Origin: WHTX01 sp038255145
GTDB lineage: Bacteria; Actinomycetota; Acidimicrobiia; Acidimicrobiales; CAIXPF01
Direction: 5' to 3'
Length of the DNA stretch: 64,000 nt
Assembly (NCBI GenBank): GCA_038255145.1
Contig: JBBSLP010000022.1
Coordinates: 11,661-75,660 of the forward strand
The notes under the pieces: generated by a model
Database searches by the model: none
What the model saw: the letters and a program-made list of their open reading frames with translations, nothing else
What the model was told of the DNA's origin: nothing
Position numbers and translations under genes: made by a program
Part shown: positions 56,636 to 64,000 of the stretch, one piece after another
How the letters are laid out: every line of letters starts with the position of its first letter
Position numbering within the stretch: the stretch's first letter is position 1

Positions 56636-57550
56636 ATGACGGCCCCGAGCGAGCCCGTCCAGCGCTACCTCGAGCACCTGAGCGACAGCGACCTCGCCCT
56701 GCTGGGCACGGCCGCTCACCTCGCCGCCCGCGATGGCGACCCCGACTTCCTGCGCAGCAACCCCGACCTCATAGAGCCGGCGCTGCGCTCACCGGACACG
56801 TTCGACACGCTCTTCGCCCCGCCCGAACCGGTGCCCGAACGCACCCTCATCCCCGCGTCGTCGATGCCGTCGCCGTTCCTCCTCTTCGCCGTGGCCGTGC
56901 ACCGGGCCGTCGACGACCTCGACGGCACCGCCTTCGTGGGCGAGCGCTTCGGGGGCTTCAAGCGCCTGCCCGTGTTCGCCTCGGCCGAGCTGCGCGCGCT
57001 CTACGGCGACGCCGACCGGCGCCTGTTCACCATCGAACACCTGACCTCCTACACCCAGGTCACCTCGGGTCCCGTGTGGGTGCGGGGCGAGGGCGGCGCC
57101 TACCGGCGGGTGCGCTACAGCGAGCTCGACCCCGCCCGCCTGGCCGGTCTGTTGGACCTGGTCGACGAGGACGAGCGGGCCGGCATCTACCGTCGTCTGG
57201 GCGATCTGGCCCTGTTCCTCACCGGCGTGTTCCCCGACCACTGCGCCCGCACCGCGGCGCACCCCATCACCGTGGCCCGCCTGGCCCGCTCCATCAACGC
57301 CCCCGGGGGCGAGGCCCTCAGCGCGGCCGAGGTCGCCCCCCTCAGCGGGGCCGAGGGCATGGGCGGGCTCCTGGCCGTCCTCGGCCCCCGTTGGTACCGC
57401 CTGGCCGCCCGGCGCACCCCCCTGCCCGCCGTGCGGGCCGCCCTCGACGAGGCCGCATCGAGCTTCGACGGCATCCGTCGCTTCCTCACCGTGCTCACTG
57501 ACCGCTACCTGTTCCCCGTCCGCGGCCAGTGGTTCGGCTCGGCCGCGTGA
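56636..57550 (+). CDS. Hypothetical protein
   Basis: Soluble, mostly helical protein of 304 aa; not recognised. Pattern: VQRYLEHLSDSDLALLGTAAHL, a middle with FVGERFGGFKRLPVF and LTSYTQVTSGPVWVRGEGG, and a C-terminal LGPRWYRLAARR. Well-formed, GC-ending codons throughout. It ends 253 nt before the P-loop GTPase gene, on the same strand; a link is possible but not shown. Confidence 0.65.
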   Translation: MTAPSEPVQRYLEHLSDSDLALLGTAAHLAARDGDPDFLRSNPDLIEPALRSPDTFDTLFAPPEPVPERTLIPASSMPSPFLLFAVAVHRAVDDLDGTAFVGERFGGFKRLPVFASAELRALYGDADRRLFTIEHLTSYTQVTSGPVWVRGEGGAYRRVRYSELDPARLAGLLDLVDEDERAGIYRRLGDLALFLTGVFPDHCARTAAHPITVARLARSINAPGGEALSAAEVAPLSGAEGMGGLLAVLGPRWYRLAARRTPLPAVRAALDEAASSFDGIRRFLTVLTDRYLFPVRGQWFGSAA

Positions 57551-57686
57551 CGTTGCTGTGCCCGCGACGTCGGCCCCACCGCACTCACCTCGGCTGACCA
57601 GGACCGATCATGGCGGCTGGGTAAGATCACCTGGGGCTAATCTGCCAACTGGTGGGGAGCCGGGGCCACGACCCTTACTCTTCTAA

Positions 57687-57726
57687 GGGCAGCCCGGACC
57701 TGCCTCGGCAGGCCCGGTTCGTGCCC
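57687..57726 (+). promoter_or_regulatory. Structured hairpin in leader of GTPase gene
   Basis: A long hairpin: outer GGGCA/TGCCC, CCGG/CCGG, inner CCTGCC/GGCAGG. A competing 5-bp stem CCCTT/AAGGG (57672-57689) would use the same GGG. It lies about 77 nt before ATG 57804; the whole 57551-57803 gap holds no gene. I do not recognise a riboswitch family. Confidence 0.5.
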
Positions 57727-57803
57727 GCTCCCGGAGCCTGTTCGGCGGATCAGCCCGGGGGTGCGATGAGTCCAGCCCACGTTGACGTGCCGAGGCGACC
57801 CAC

Positions 57804-59717
57804 ATGAGCGGTGACACGTTCTACGGGCTGAGGGAGATGGTGCTCCCCGGTCCCTCCCAGACCACCGGATACCGGACCAGCCTCGTGATCGGCACCACCG
57901 GTGCCGGGAAATCGACGCTCATCCGACAGCTGATGGGTACCAACGGTCGGGACGCGTTCCCGGCCACCTCGGCGTCCAAGACGACGGTCGCCGAGACCGA
58001 GATCCTGCTCGCCCCCGGCGCCTACTACGCCGTGGCCACGTTCATGCCCCTGGTCGAGATGCGCTCGTACCTGGAGGAGAACGTCGTCAACGCGGCGTTG
58101 GCCATCTTCGACGACCGGCCCCCCCACGAGGTGCGCAACCGCCTCCTCGACCACGTCGACCAGCGGTTCCGCCTGCGCTACCTGTTGGGCGAGGGCTACC
58201 CCGACGGCATCCCCGAGGGCGAGCCCACCGGGGTCGTCGACGAGCTGCGCCGCAACACCGAGGCCATCATCCGCCAGCTCCAGCAGCTGTTGGACGAGGC
58301 CGTGGGCAGCGAGGTGCGAGCCATGGTCGACGCCGGGGTGGCCTCGGCCGACTCGCCCGAGGAGGAGCTGCACGTGCTCCTCAAGGACCGGCTCACGGCC
58401 AACGCCACCGTGCAGGAGATCGTCGAGTTCCTGGTGACCGACATCCGCGCCCGGGTCGAGCTCCTGTGCCCCGTCGACGTGGTCACGTCCCGCGACGGCT
58501 GGCCCCTGTACTGGCGGGCCCACCGCGACCGGCGCGAGGACATCCTCGCCGACCTGCGCCGCTTCGGGGGCAACGACGCCGCCGACTTCGGCACCCTGCT
58601 CACCCCCCTGGTGAACGGCCTGCGGGTCCGGGGCCCCTTCCACCCCACCTGGGTGCGCGAGATCCCCTACATCATGTTGATCGACCGCGAGGGCCTGGGC
58701 CACACCCCCGACTCGGTGTCCTCGCTGCCCTCGTCCACCACGCGCATGCTGGACGAGATCGACACCATCATCATCGTCGACAACGCCCAGCAGCCCATGC
58801 AGGCCGCTCCCGTGGCCGCCATGCGCCAGATCGCCGCTGCCGGCTACGGCGACAAGCTCGTGTTGTGCTTCACCCACTTCGAGCTGGTCGAAGGCCCCAA
58901 CCTGCCCGACCTGAACGCCCGGCGCAACCACGTCATCGCCTCGGTCGACCAGGTGCTCTCGGCCATCGGCAACGAGCTCGGCTACCCCACCGAGCGCCTG
59001 CTGCGCCAGCGCCTCGACCGCAACCTGTACCTGTTCTCCCGCCTGCACACCGAGCTCGACCGGCCCGACGACGACGAGACCCTTTCCGAGCTGCGCTGGC
59101 TGCTGGGCCAGCTCCGGGTCGAGGCCGAACCCCTCGACCTGGGTGACTCCCGGCCCGTGTACTCGGCCGCCCGCCTCGGCGGCGTGGTCGAGGACGCCAT
59201 CGCCTCGTTCCTGCGCTTCTGGGAGCTGCGCCTGGGCGTGGCCACCGACCCCACCATCCGCCCCGCCCACTGGAGCAAGGTCAAGGCCCTGTGCGTGCGC
59301 TACGCCCGCCGGTCCAACGACGAGTACGAGTCCATGCGCCCCGCTGGTGACCTGCTGGCCGCGCTGACCGACGGCCTGCGGGTGTTCCTGTCCGAGCCCC
59401 TGCGCTGGTCCGACGGCGAGCCCGACGAGGACATGGAGCAGCAGATCGAGGACGCGTTGACCCGCAAGGTCACCGCCGACCTACGGAGCATGGTCAACGA
59501 CCGGCTCTTCCTCGACGCCGCCGAGCTCTGGGCCGAGGCCCGTGACGTGACCGGGTCGTCCTCGGCCCAACAACGGGCCGCCCTCGTGTACCGCAAGATC
59601 CTCGAACCCCTGGTGGGCCCGTCAGGCTCGGCCCTGGGCGCCTTCCCCGACCTGCCCGCCGCGGTGACGGCCACCATCCACAGCCGGGCCAAGGACCTGG
59701 GCATCTACTTCGAGTAG
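57804..59717 (+). CDS. Large P-loop GTPase-like protein
   Basis: Soluble 637-aa P-loop protein. Walker A GTTGAGKST at residues 30-38 is followed by FPATSASKTTVAETEI, like a switch I threonine region; IPYIMLIDREGLGH has the DxxG-type G3, and VLCFTHFELVEG is a possible G4 with THFE in place of NKxD. This order fits a TRAFAC-class GTPase, perhaps dynamin- or AIG-like. About 240 residues lie between Walker A and G3, far more than in a small GTPase, and the C-terminal half (~390-637) is helical with no transmembrane segment. A GAGG lies about 10 nt before the ATG, unlike the leaderless genes. Function unknown. Confidence 0.75.
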   Translation: MSGDTFYGLREMVLPGPSQTTGYRTSLVIGTTGAGKSTLIRQLMGTNGRDAFPATSASKTTVAETEILLAPGAYYAVATFMPLVEMRSYLEENVVNAALAIFDDRPPHEVRNRLLDHVDQRFRLRYLLGEGYPDGIPEGEPTGVVDELRRNTEAIIRQLQQLLDEAVGSEVRAMVDAGVASADSPEEELHVLLKDRLTANATVQEIVEFLVTDIRARVELLCPVDVVTSRDGWPLYWRAHRDRREDILADLRRFGGNDAADFGTLLTPLVNGLRVRGPFHPTWVREIPYIMLIDREGLGHTPDSVSSLPSSTTRMLDEIDTIIIVDNAQQPMQAAPVAAMRQIAAAGYGDKLVLCFTHFELVEGPNLPDLNARRNHVIASVDQVLSAIGNELGYPTERLLRQRLDRNLYLFSRLHTELDRPDDDETLSELRWLLGQLRVEAEPLDLGDSRPVYSAARLGGVVEDAIASFLRFWELRLGVATDPTIRPAHWSKVKALCVRYARRSNDEYESMRPAGDLLAALTDGLRVFLSEPLRWSDGEPDEDMEQQIEDALTRKVTADLRSMVNDRLFLDAAELWAEARDVTGSSSAQQRAALVYRKILEPLVGPSGSALGAFPDLPAAVTATIHSRAKDLGIYFE

Positions 59718-59721
59718 CCGC

Positions 59722-60627
59722 TCAGTTGGTGACGGGCGGACCCGTGACCGGGGCGGCCGTGGCCAACAGGGCCAGCAGCAGACGGTGGACGGGCACGTCG
59801 ACACCGTCGCGATCGGCCGAGCGGACCACGGCACCGTGCAGGGCGTCGTGCTCGGTGGGCCGACCGGCGCGCCGGTCGTAGTACATCGAGGTGGCGCCCT
59901 CGGCCGGTAGCTTCAGCACGGTCGAGGCCACCTGGTCGGCCAGGTCGGCGGGCAGGTGGGCCCCGGCCGCGTTCGACGTGGCCAGCACCTCGACCATGAC
60001 GTCGCGGGCCACCCGGTCCATGCCCGGCTCGTGGAACACGCCCATGGGGCGCACGGTCAACCCGGTGACGCCGTTGAGCAGCACGTTCAACGCCAGCTTG
60101 TGCCAGGCGGCGGTGAGCCAGTCGTCTTGGGGCTCGATGCTGGCCACCGTCCCCTCGAACAGGGCCACCAAGGCGTCGGCGTCGGCCCCCGCGGGGATGA
60201 GCAGGCGCACGTCGGAGCGGTGGCGCACGTGGCCGGGCTCGAGCAGTTCGGCCCCGCAGTAGACCACGGCGGGCATGATGGTGGCCCCGCCGCTGACGGC
60301 CTCACCCCGCTCGGCCTGCTCGATGCCGTTCTGGATGACGACGACCCTGGTGTCGGGGCCGCACAACCGCTCCATCCACCCCCGGGCCCCCTCGGTCTGG
60401 TGGGCCTTGACGGCCAGCAGCACCCAGTCGACGGGGGCGCCGTCGAGCTCGGCGGGGTCGGTGACCACCCTTGTGTCGACACTGGCCGGAGCCTGGGGGG
60501 ATTCGATCTCGAAGCGGTCGAAGGGGCGACGGGCGCAGATGACCACGTCGTGGTGCCCGGCGGCGATGAGCTGGGCGGCGAAAACCGAGCCCACCGCCCC
60601 CGGTCCCACCAGGGCGACCGTGGCCAT
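59722..60627 (-). CDS. Ketopantoate reductase (PanE/ApbA) family oxidoreductase
   Basis: PanE/ApbA-family NADPH reductase of 301 aa. Dinucleotide motif VALVGPGAVGSVFAAQL, then VLLAVKAHQTEG (Lys), VIQNGIEQAER and the C-terminal WHKLALNVLLNGVTGL with the catalytic Lys region. May be ketopantoate reductase for CoA synthesis, or act on another ketoacid, since it belongs to a catabolic-looking operon. ATG overlaps the FAH stop by TGATG. Confidence 0.86.
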   Translation of the reverse strand: MATVALVGPGAVGSVFAAQLIAAGHHDVVICARRPFDRFEIESPQAPASVDTRVVTDPAELDGAPVDWVLLAVKAHQTEGARGWMERLCGPDTRVVVIQNGIEQAERGEAVSGGATIMPAVVYCGAELLEPGHVRHRSDVRLLIPAGADADALVALFEGTVASIEPQDDWLTAAWHKLALNVLLNGVTGLTVRPMGVFHEPGMDRVARDVMVEVLATSNAAGAHLPADLADQVASTVLKLPAEGATSMYYDRRAGRPTEHDALHGAVVRSADRDGVDVPVHRLLLALLATAAPVTGPPVTN

Positions 60628-61502
60628 CAGGGCTTCCGGCAGCGGTTGGCCATGGTGCCGATGCCCTCGACGGTGGACTCGATGAGCTCACCGTCGACCA
60701 GGAAGCGACCCATGCCCATGCCCACACCGGCCGGGGTGCCGGTGAAGATGATGTCGCCGGACTCGAGCGTGCAGATGGCCGAGAGGTACTCGACCAGGGC
60801 GGGGATGCCGAAGATGAGGTCGCCGGTGCGGCTGGCCTGCACCGGGTCACCCCCGACGGTGCAGCTGATGGCCAGGTCGTCGGGGTCGGCGAAGCTGTCG
60901 ACGGACACCACGGTGGGCCCGATGGGGCCGTAGCTGTCGAAGGACTTGCCCATGGAGAACTGCGGGGGCTTGACCGCCATCTGCACCACCCGGTCCGAGA
61001 TGTCCTGGCCCACGGTCAGGCCGGCCACGTGGGACCAGGCGTCCGCTGCGGCGATGTCACGGCCGCCGCGGCCGATGACGGCCACCAGCTCGACCTCCCA
61101 ATCGACCTTGTCGCCCGACAGGACGACGTCGGCCGTCGGCCCCACCAGGCAGGACGGGAACTTGGTGAAGACCAGGGGGGTCTCGGGGATGGCCATGCCC
61201 GTCTCGATGGCGTGGCTGCGGTAGTTCAGGCCGATGCCGAAGACCTTGGCCGGCCGGGGCACGGGAGGGCCGAGGCGGGTCAGGTCGAGGGGGGCATCGG
61301 GGGCGGCGGGGTCGAGACCGGCGGCCACGGCGCCGAGCTCGTCGAAGCGGGCCAGGGCGGCCATGACGTCGGCGGGCAGGTTGCCGCCGCTGTGGCGTTC
61401 GAGGTCGTAGACCCCGCCGCCGGCCACGAGGGTGGCCCGGCCGTCGAGGTCGGCCAGCTGCCAGGGAGCTGTCTCACCAGTGGAAGCGGTGGTCGGGGCC
61501 AT
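60627..61502 (-). CDS. Fumarylacetoacetate hydrolase-family protein
   Basis: FAH-superfamily enzyme of 291 aa, acting on acylpyruvates or similar C-C bonds in aromatic catabolism. Features: KVFGIGLNYRSHA, TPLVFTKFPSCLVGP, DWEVELVAVIGRGGRDI (Glu metal ligand) and GDIIFTGTPAGVGMG. The first 90 residues are a linker. It lies three bases after the hydratase stop and overlaps the PanE-like gene. Confidence 0.92.
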   Translation of the reverse strand: MAPTTASTGETAPWQLADLDGRATLVAGGGVYDLERHSGGNLPADVMAALARFDELGAVAAGLDPAAPDAPLDLTRLGPPVPRPAKVFGIGLNYRSHAIETGMAIPETPLVFTKFPSCLVGPTADVVLSGDKVDWEVELVAVIGRGGRDIAAADAWSHVAGLTVGQDISDRVVQMAVKPPQFSMGKSFDSYGPIGPTVVSVDSFADPDDLAISCTVGGDPVQASRTGDLIFGIPALVEYLSAICTLESGDIIFTGTPAGVGMGMGRFLVDGELIESTVEGIGTMANRCRKP

Positions 61503-61505
61503 GGG

Positions 61506-62303
61506 TCAGCGTCCTTCGAAGTCGGCGGGGCGCTTCTCCAGGAAGGAGCGGAGCCCCTCACCGAAGTCGCGCGTGCGGAACAGGGGCAGCAGGGCGAGGA
61601 ACTGGCGTTGCACGTGGTCCTCCAGGTTCTCGCTGTCGCCGTAGCGGAGCATGCGCTTGATGGCCCGCACGGCCAACGGTGCGGTGGCGGCGATCTCACC
61701 GGCCACGGTCAGGGCCTGGGCCATGAGCTTGTCGGCCTCGACGACCTCGTTGACCAGGCCCAGGGCCAGGGCCTCTTCGGCGGTGACCGTGCGAGCCCGG
61801 AAGAGCAGGTCAGCGGCCTGGGCCGCACCCACCAGGCGGGGCAGCAGCCAGGTGCCGCCCGATTCGGGGAGCACACCGCGCGCCGCGTAGGCGAAGGACA
61901 GCTTGGCCTTGGGGGCAGCGATGCGCAGGTCACAGCCCAGGGCCAGGTCGAGCCCGTAGCCGGCGGCGCCGCCGTTGAGGGCGGCCACCGTGGGGGTGTC
62001 GATCTGGTGGAGGACGACGGGCGGGGCGTTGCGCAGGTCGAAGTCGCCCCCGTTGCTCAGCCCGCTCGACTCGCTGCCGATGCCCTTGCCCTCGGCCGAC
62101 TCGGCCACGTCGAGCCCGGCGCACCACGCCCGCCCCGCGCCGGTGATGACGATGGCCCGCACGTTGCGGTCGGCGTCGGCCTCGAGCAGCCGCTCGGACA
62201 GGGCGGCGAGCATGGTGTGGGAGATGGTGTTCATCCGCTCGGGGCGGTTGAAGGTGAGGACGGCGACGTGGCCGTCCACCTCGTAGAGCAGCTCGTCGAC
62301 CAT
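61506..62303 (-). CDS. Enoyl-CoA hydratase/isomerase family protein (PaaG-like)
   Basis: Crotonase-fold enzyme of 265 aa. VLTFNRPERMNTIS opens it; AALNGGAAGYGLDLALGCDLRIA builds the oxyanion hole. The later motif GVLPESGGTWLLPRLVG has an acid where ordinary hydratases have Gly, as in PaaG-type isomerases, which rearrange epoxyphenylacetyl-CoA. This suggests aromatic-acid or unsaturated-acyl metabolism, with the FAH partner. TACGCT lies 8 nt before the ATG. Confidence 0.88.
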   Translation of the reverse strand: MVDELLYEVDGHVAVLTFNRPERMNTISHTMLAALSERLLEADADRNVRAIVITGAGRAWCAGLDVAESAEGKGIGSESSGLSNGGDFDLRNAPPVVLHQIDTPTVAALNGGAAGYGLDLALGCDLRIAAPKAKLSFAYAARGVLPESGGTWLLPRLVGAAQAADLLFRARTVTAEEALALGLVNEVVEADKLMAQALTVAGEIAATAPLAVRAIKRMLRYGDSENLEDHVQRQFLALLPLFRTRDFGEGLRSFLEKRPADFEGR

Positions 62304-62311
62304 GGCGCCAG

Positions 62312-62317
62312 AGCGTA
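62312..62317 (-). promoter_or_regulatory. -10 box of the hydratase-FAH-PanE-like operon
   Basis: TACGCT on the minus strand, 8 nt from ATG 62303. Confidence 0.5.
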
Positions 62318-62321
62318 CGCG

Positions 62322-63008
62322 TCAGGCGCCCTCCACGCCGGGGAGCAGGGGCACGAAGCGCACCCCGCCCAGGTCCTCGACAGGGGCGAACCCCTCGGGC
62401 CCGCGACGCACCCGGACCAGGCGTTGCTCGCCGGGTGGACCGACCGGGGCCACCAGGCGGCCGCCGACGGCCAGCTGCGGGCCCAGGGCCGGGAGCAACA
62501 GCGGAGCCGCGGCCGAGACGAGCACGGCGTCGTAGGGGGCAGCCGGGGCCCAGCCCTCCGAACCGTCACCCACGTGCACGGCCACCCGATCGAAGCCCAG
62601 ACCGGCCAGGCGTTGGGCGGCCTGCACGGCCAGGGGGGCGATCCGTTCGATGGTGTCGACCCGGGCCACGAGCAGGCTGGCCACGGCGGCCGCGTAACCC
62701 GAGCCTGTGCCCACCTCGAGCAGCCGGTCGCCGGGCGCCAGTTCCAGCGCCTCGAGCATCAGGGCCACGACCAGGGGTTGGGAGATGGTCTGACCGCCAC
62801 CGATGGGCAGGGGACGGTCGGCGTAGGCCTCGGGCATCTGCGCCGGGTCCACGAAGCGGTGGCGGGGCACGGCGGCCATGGCCGCCAGCACCCGGGGGTC
62901 AGTCACCCCCCGGGAGGCGACGTCGTGCTCGACCATGCGCCGTCGGGCCCGGTCACCGCCGGACGCCGCCGTCGGGTCCGGGATCGCCGGCTCGTCGGCA
63001 CCAGCCAT
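62322..63008 (-). CDS. pcm: Protein-L-isoaspartate O-methyltransferase
   Basis: PCMT of 228 aa repairs isoaspartate in damaged proteins using S-adenosylmethionine. Family pieces: VPRHRFVDPAQMPEAYADRPL, GGGQTISQPLVVALM, LLEVGTGSGYAAAVASLL (SAM loop), and IERIAPLAVQAAQRLAGLG. ATG at 63008; the frame extends further but without support. It lies just upstream of the catabolic operon and is not part of it functionally. Confidence 0.92.
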   Translation of the reverse strand: MAGADEPAIPDPTAASGGDRARRRMVEHDVASRGVTDPRVLAAMAAVPRHRFVDPAQMPEAYADRPLPIGGGQTISQPLVVALMLEALELAPGDRLLEVGTGSGYAAAVASLLVARVDTIERIAPLAVQAAQRLAGLGFDRVAVHVGDGSEGWAPAAPYDAVLVSAAAPLLLPALGPQLAVGGRLVAPVGPPGEQRLVRVRRGPEGFAPVEDLGGVRFVPLLPGVEGA

Positions 63009-63048
63009 GGTCAAGCCTGCCACGCCCAGGGCCGGGGCCGACGCGCGG

Positions 63049-63080
63049 ATGCGGCCGGACCTGGTCAGGCCCGGCCGCAT
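63049..63080. terminator. Hairpin after the acidic-protein gene
   Basis: ATGCGGCCGG / CCGGCCGCAT, 10-bp perfect stem around a smaller CCTG/CAGG stem, about 42 nt past the stop of the upstream gene (minus strand). Confidence 0.7.
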
Positions 63081-63121
63081 GGCTGTGTGTCGTTGTCGGC
63101 CCTGGGGGGCGTTCACCCGGT

Positions 63122-63889
63122 TCAGGCGTCGACGTCGAGGTCCAGGTCGGTGTCCTCGACGTGGTGCAGGTCGACGTCGGTGTCGATGTCGGTCTCGGTC
63201 GACTCGTAGGACGAGGCGTCGAGGTAGCTGTCGTTGTCCTCGAAGACGTCGTTGTCCTCGTAGGACAGGGTGAGCTCGGTCTCGGTGTTGAAGGAGTCCT
63301 CGATGTCGGTGTTGAAGGAGTCCGAGACGCTGTTGTCCTCGACGTAGCTGTGGGTCGAGTTGTCGGTGTAGGACTGATCGATCGAGGTGTCGTTGTCCTG
63401 GATGGCGGTCTGCTCGTTGTGGTCCCCGATGGCCAGGTTGGCGTTGCCCGACACGTCGTCCATGTCGACGTCCACGTCACCGGTGACCTCGTTGCCGTTG
63501 CCGACGATGGTCTGGCCGTCGCCCTGGGCATCGACGTCGATGAGGGTGCCGGAGCCGACGTTGGCGTTCTCGGCGTCGATGTCGTTCAGGTCCCCGGAAC
63601 CGAGGTTGGCGTTGTCCGCCTGCACGTTGGTGGCGTCGCCCCGGCCGAAGGCCATGGCCCCGACCGAAGAGTCGGTGAGGGTGATGTTGCCGTCACCGAT
63701 GGTGGCGTGCTCAGCGTCGACGTCGCCGTCACCGTTCTGGATGCCCTCGAAGCGGCCGGTGTTCACGGCGCTCTCGTCGAGGTCGTCGCCCACGGCGACC
63801 GCGCCCCGGTCAGCGGTGACCGTGTCGGTGTCGATGTCGACGTCGCTGTTCCACTCGCTCCATGTCGTGTTGATCTTGTTGTCAGCCAT
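63122..63889 (-). CDS. Very acidic Asp/Asn-rich repeat protein
   Basis: Hypothetical protein of 255 aa, dominated by Asp, Asn, Glu, Ser and Thr with almost no Lys or Arg, so strongly negative. The middle has irregular turns such as NANLGSGDLNDIDAEN and NANVGSGTLIDVDAQG of 16 or so residues, resembling a beta-solenoid; the last third repeats SYxxNS, SFNTDIED and DVDLDVD patterns. No signal peptide, cysteine or membrane helix. It could bind Ca2+ or be a structural or surface protein, but this is inferred from composition only. TACGTT lies about 65 nt before the start. Confidence 0.7.
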   Translation of the reverse strand: MADNKINTTWSEWNSDVDIDTDTVTADRGAVAVGDDLDESAVNTGRFEGIQNGDGDVDAEHATIGDGNITLTDSSVGAMAFGRGDATNVQADNANLGSGDLNDIDAENANVGSGTLIDVDAQGDGQTIVGNGNEVTGDVDVDMDDVSGNANLAIGDHNEQTAIQDNDTSIDQSYTDNSTHSYVEDNSVSDSFNTDIEDSFNTETELTLSYEDNDVFEDNDSYLDASSYESTETDIDTDVDLHHVEDTDLDLDVDA

Positions 63890-64000
63890 CGGTCCCTGTC
63901 TCCCTGGGTTCGTTCTGCGTTCCTGCCGCTGTGCTCAGCGGCGATGAGGACAACGTAAGACCAGGCCACCCGATGCGGATCGGGGGGAACCCCCCACCCC

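Noticed and set aside
57600..57730. Cobalamin or other known riboswitch before the GTPase gene
   Set aside because: A GCCACG-like segment is present but the other consensus elements are not; the gene is unrelated to B12.
63922..64000. Gene at the right edge
   Set aside because: Only upstream sequence of the acidic-protein gene, with a TACGTT box and no frame of useful length.

Overview
This is a very GC-rich (about 70% or more by eye), densely packed chromosomal segment of an actinobacterium. A WhiB regulator, a cofC gene for coenzyme F420, PIG-L, Eis and DUF3152 proteins, and an ImuA'/ImuB/DnaE2 mutasome with CGAAC-N4-GTTCG LexA boxes all point to Actinomycetota. The gene mix and many leaderless promoters fit Acidimicrobiia (Iamia/Ilumatobacter-like) best, but the class is inferred. 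I saw no rRNA, tRNA, CRISPR array, insertion sequence or prophage.

Layout. 0-8 kb: the 3' part of a thiolase, a secreted nuclease, a ChbG-type deacetylase, an SCP2 protein with a duplicated PhoU/TrkA-C protein, a membrane GGDEF-EAL protein and an SRPBCC protein. 8-17 kb: dnaE2 (one-base frameshift), a possible small gene, a DUF3152 protease-like protein, a HAD phosphatase, sodA, and imuA-imuB. 17-28 kb: a B12-binding regulator, a NifU-N-like protein, rnhB, an RpiB-family isomerase, an SsuD-like monooxygenase, a large unknown protein, gpsA, cofC, a PIG-L deacetylase, DUF429, a lipid kinase and a HIT protein. 28-34 kb: whiB with a repeat-built N-terminus, a hotdog thioesterase, a DtxR regulator, alanine dehydrogenase, a glutaminyl cyclase and an AbiE-type antitoxin/toxin pair. 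34-45 kb: mutA-mutB, two divergent AI-2E-type transporters, one intact and two broken eis copies, and meaB. 45-57 kb: a secreted beta-helix protein, NfeD-SPFH, MarR, a MatB-like ligase, an RDD protein, Nudix, a thioesterase and an amidase. 57-64 kb: an unusual large P-loop GTPase with a structured leader, a PanE-like/FAH/enoyl-CoA hydratase/Pcm group, and a very acidic Asp/Asn-rich protein.

Functional links. imuA-imuB and dnaE2 lie about 3 kb apart, but their promoters have exactly the same design: LexA box, 1 nt, a TANNNT -10 box, 6 nt, GTG start. They should be induced together on DNA damage as leaderless mRNAs. mutA, mutB and meaB form the adenosylcobalamin-dependent methylmalonyl-CoA mutase system, split by transporters and the eis array. 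The thiolase, ligase, thioesterases, FAH and hydratase genes indicate CoA-thioester and aromatic or fatty-acid catabolism. cofC shows F420 use.

Most notable: about 20 genes have TANNNT boxes 6-9 nt before their start codon; the eis array shows deletion, fusion and an in-frame permuted ORF; WhiB carries a hexapeptide minisatellite; an AbiE-like toxin is paired with a wHTH-DUF6922-like antitoxin; and a long structured leader precedes the GTPase gene.
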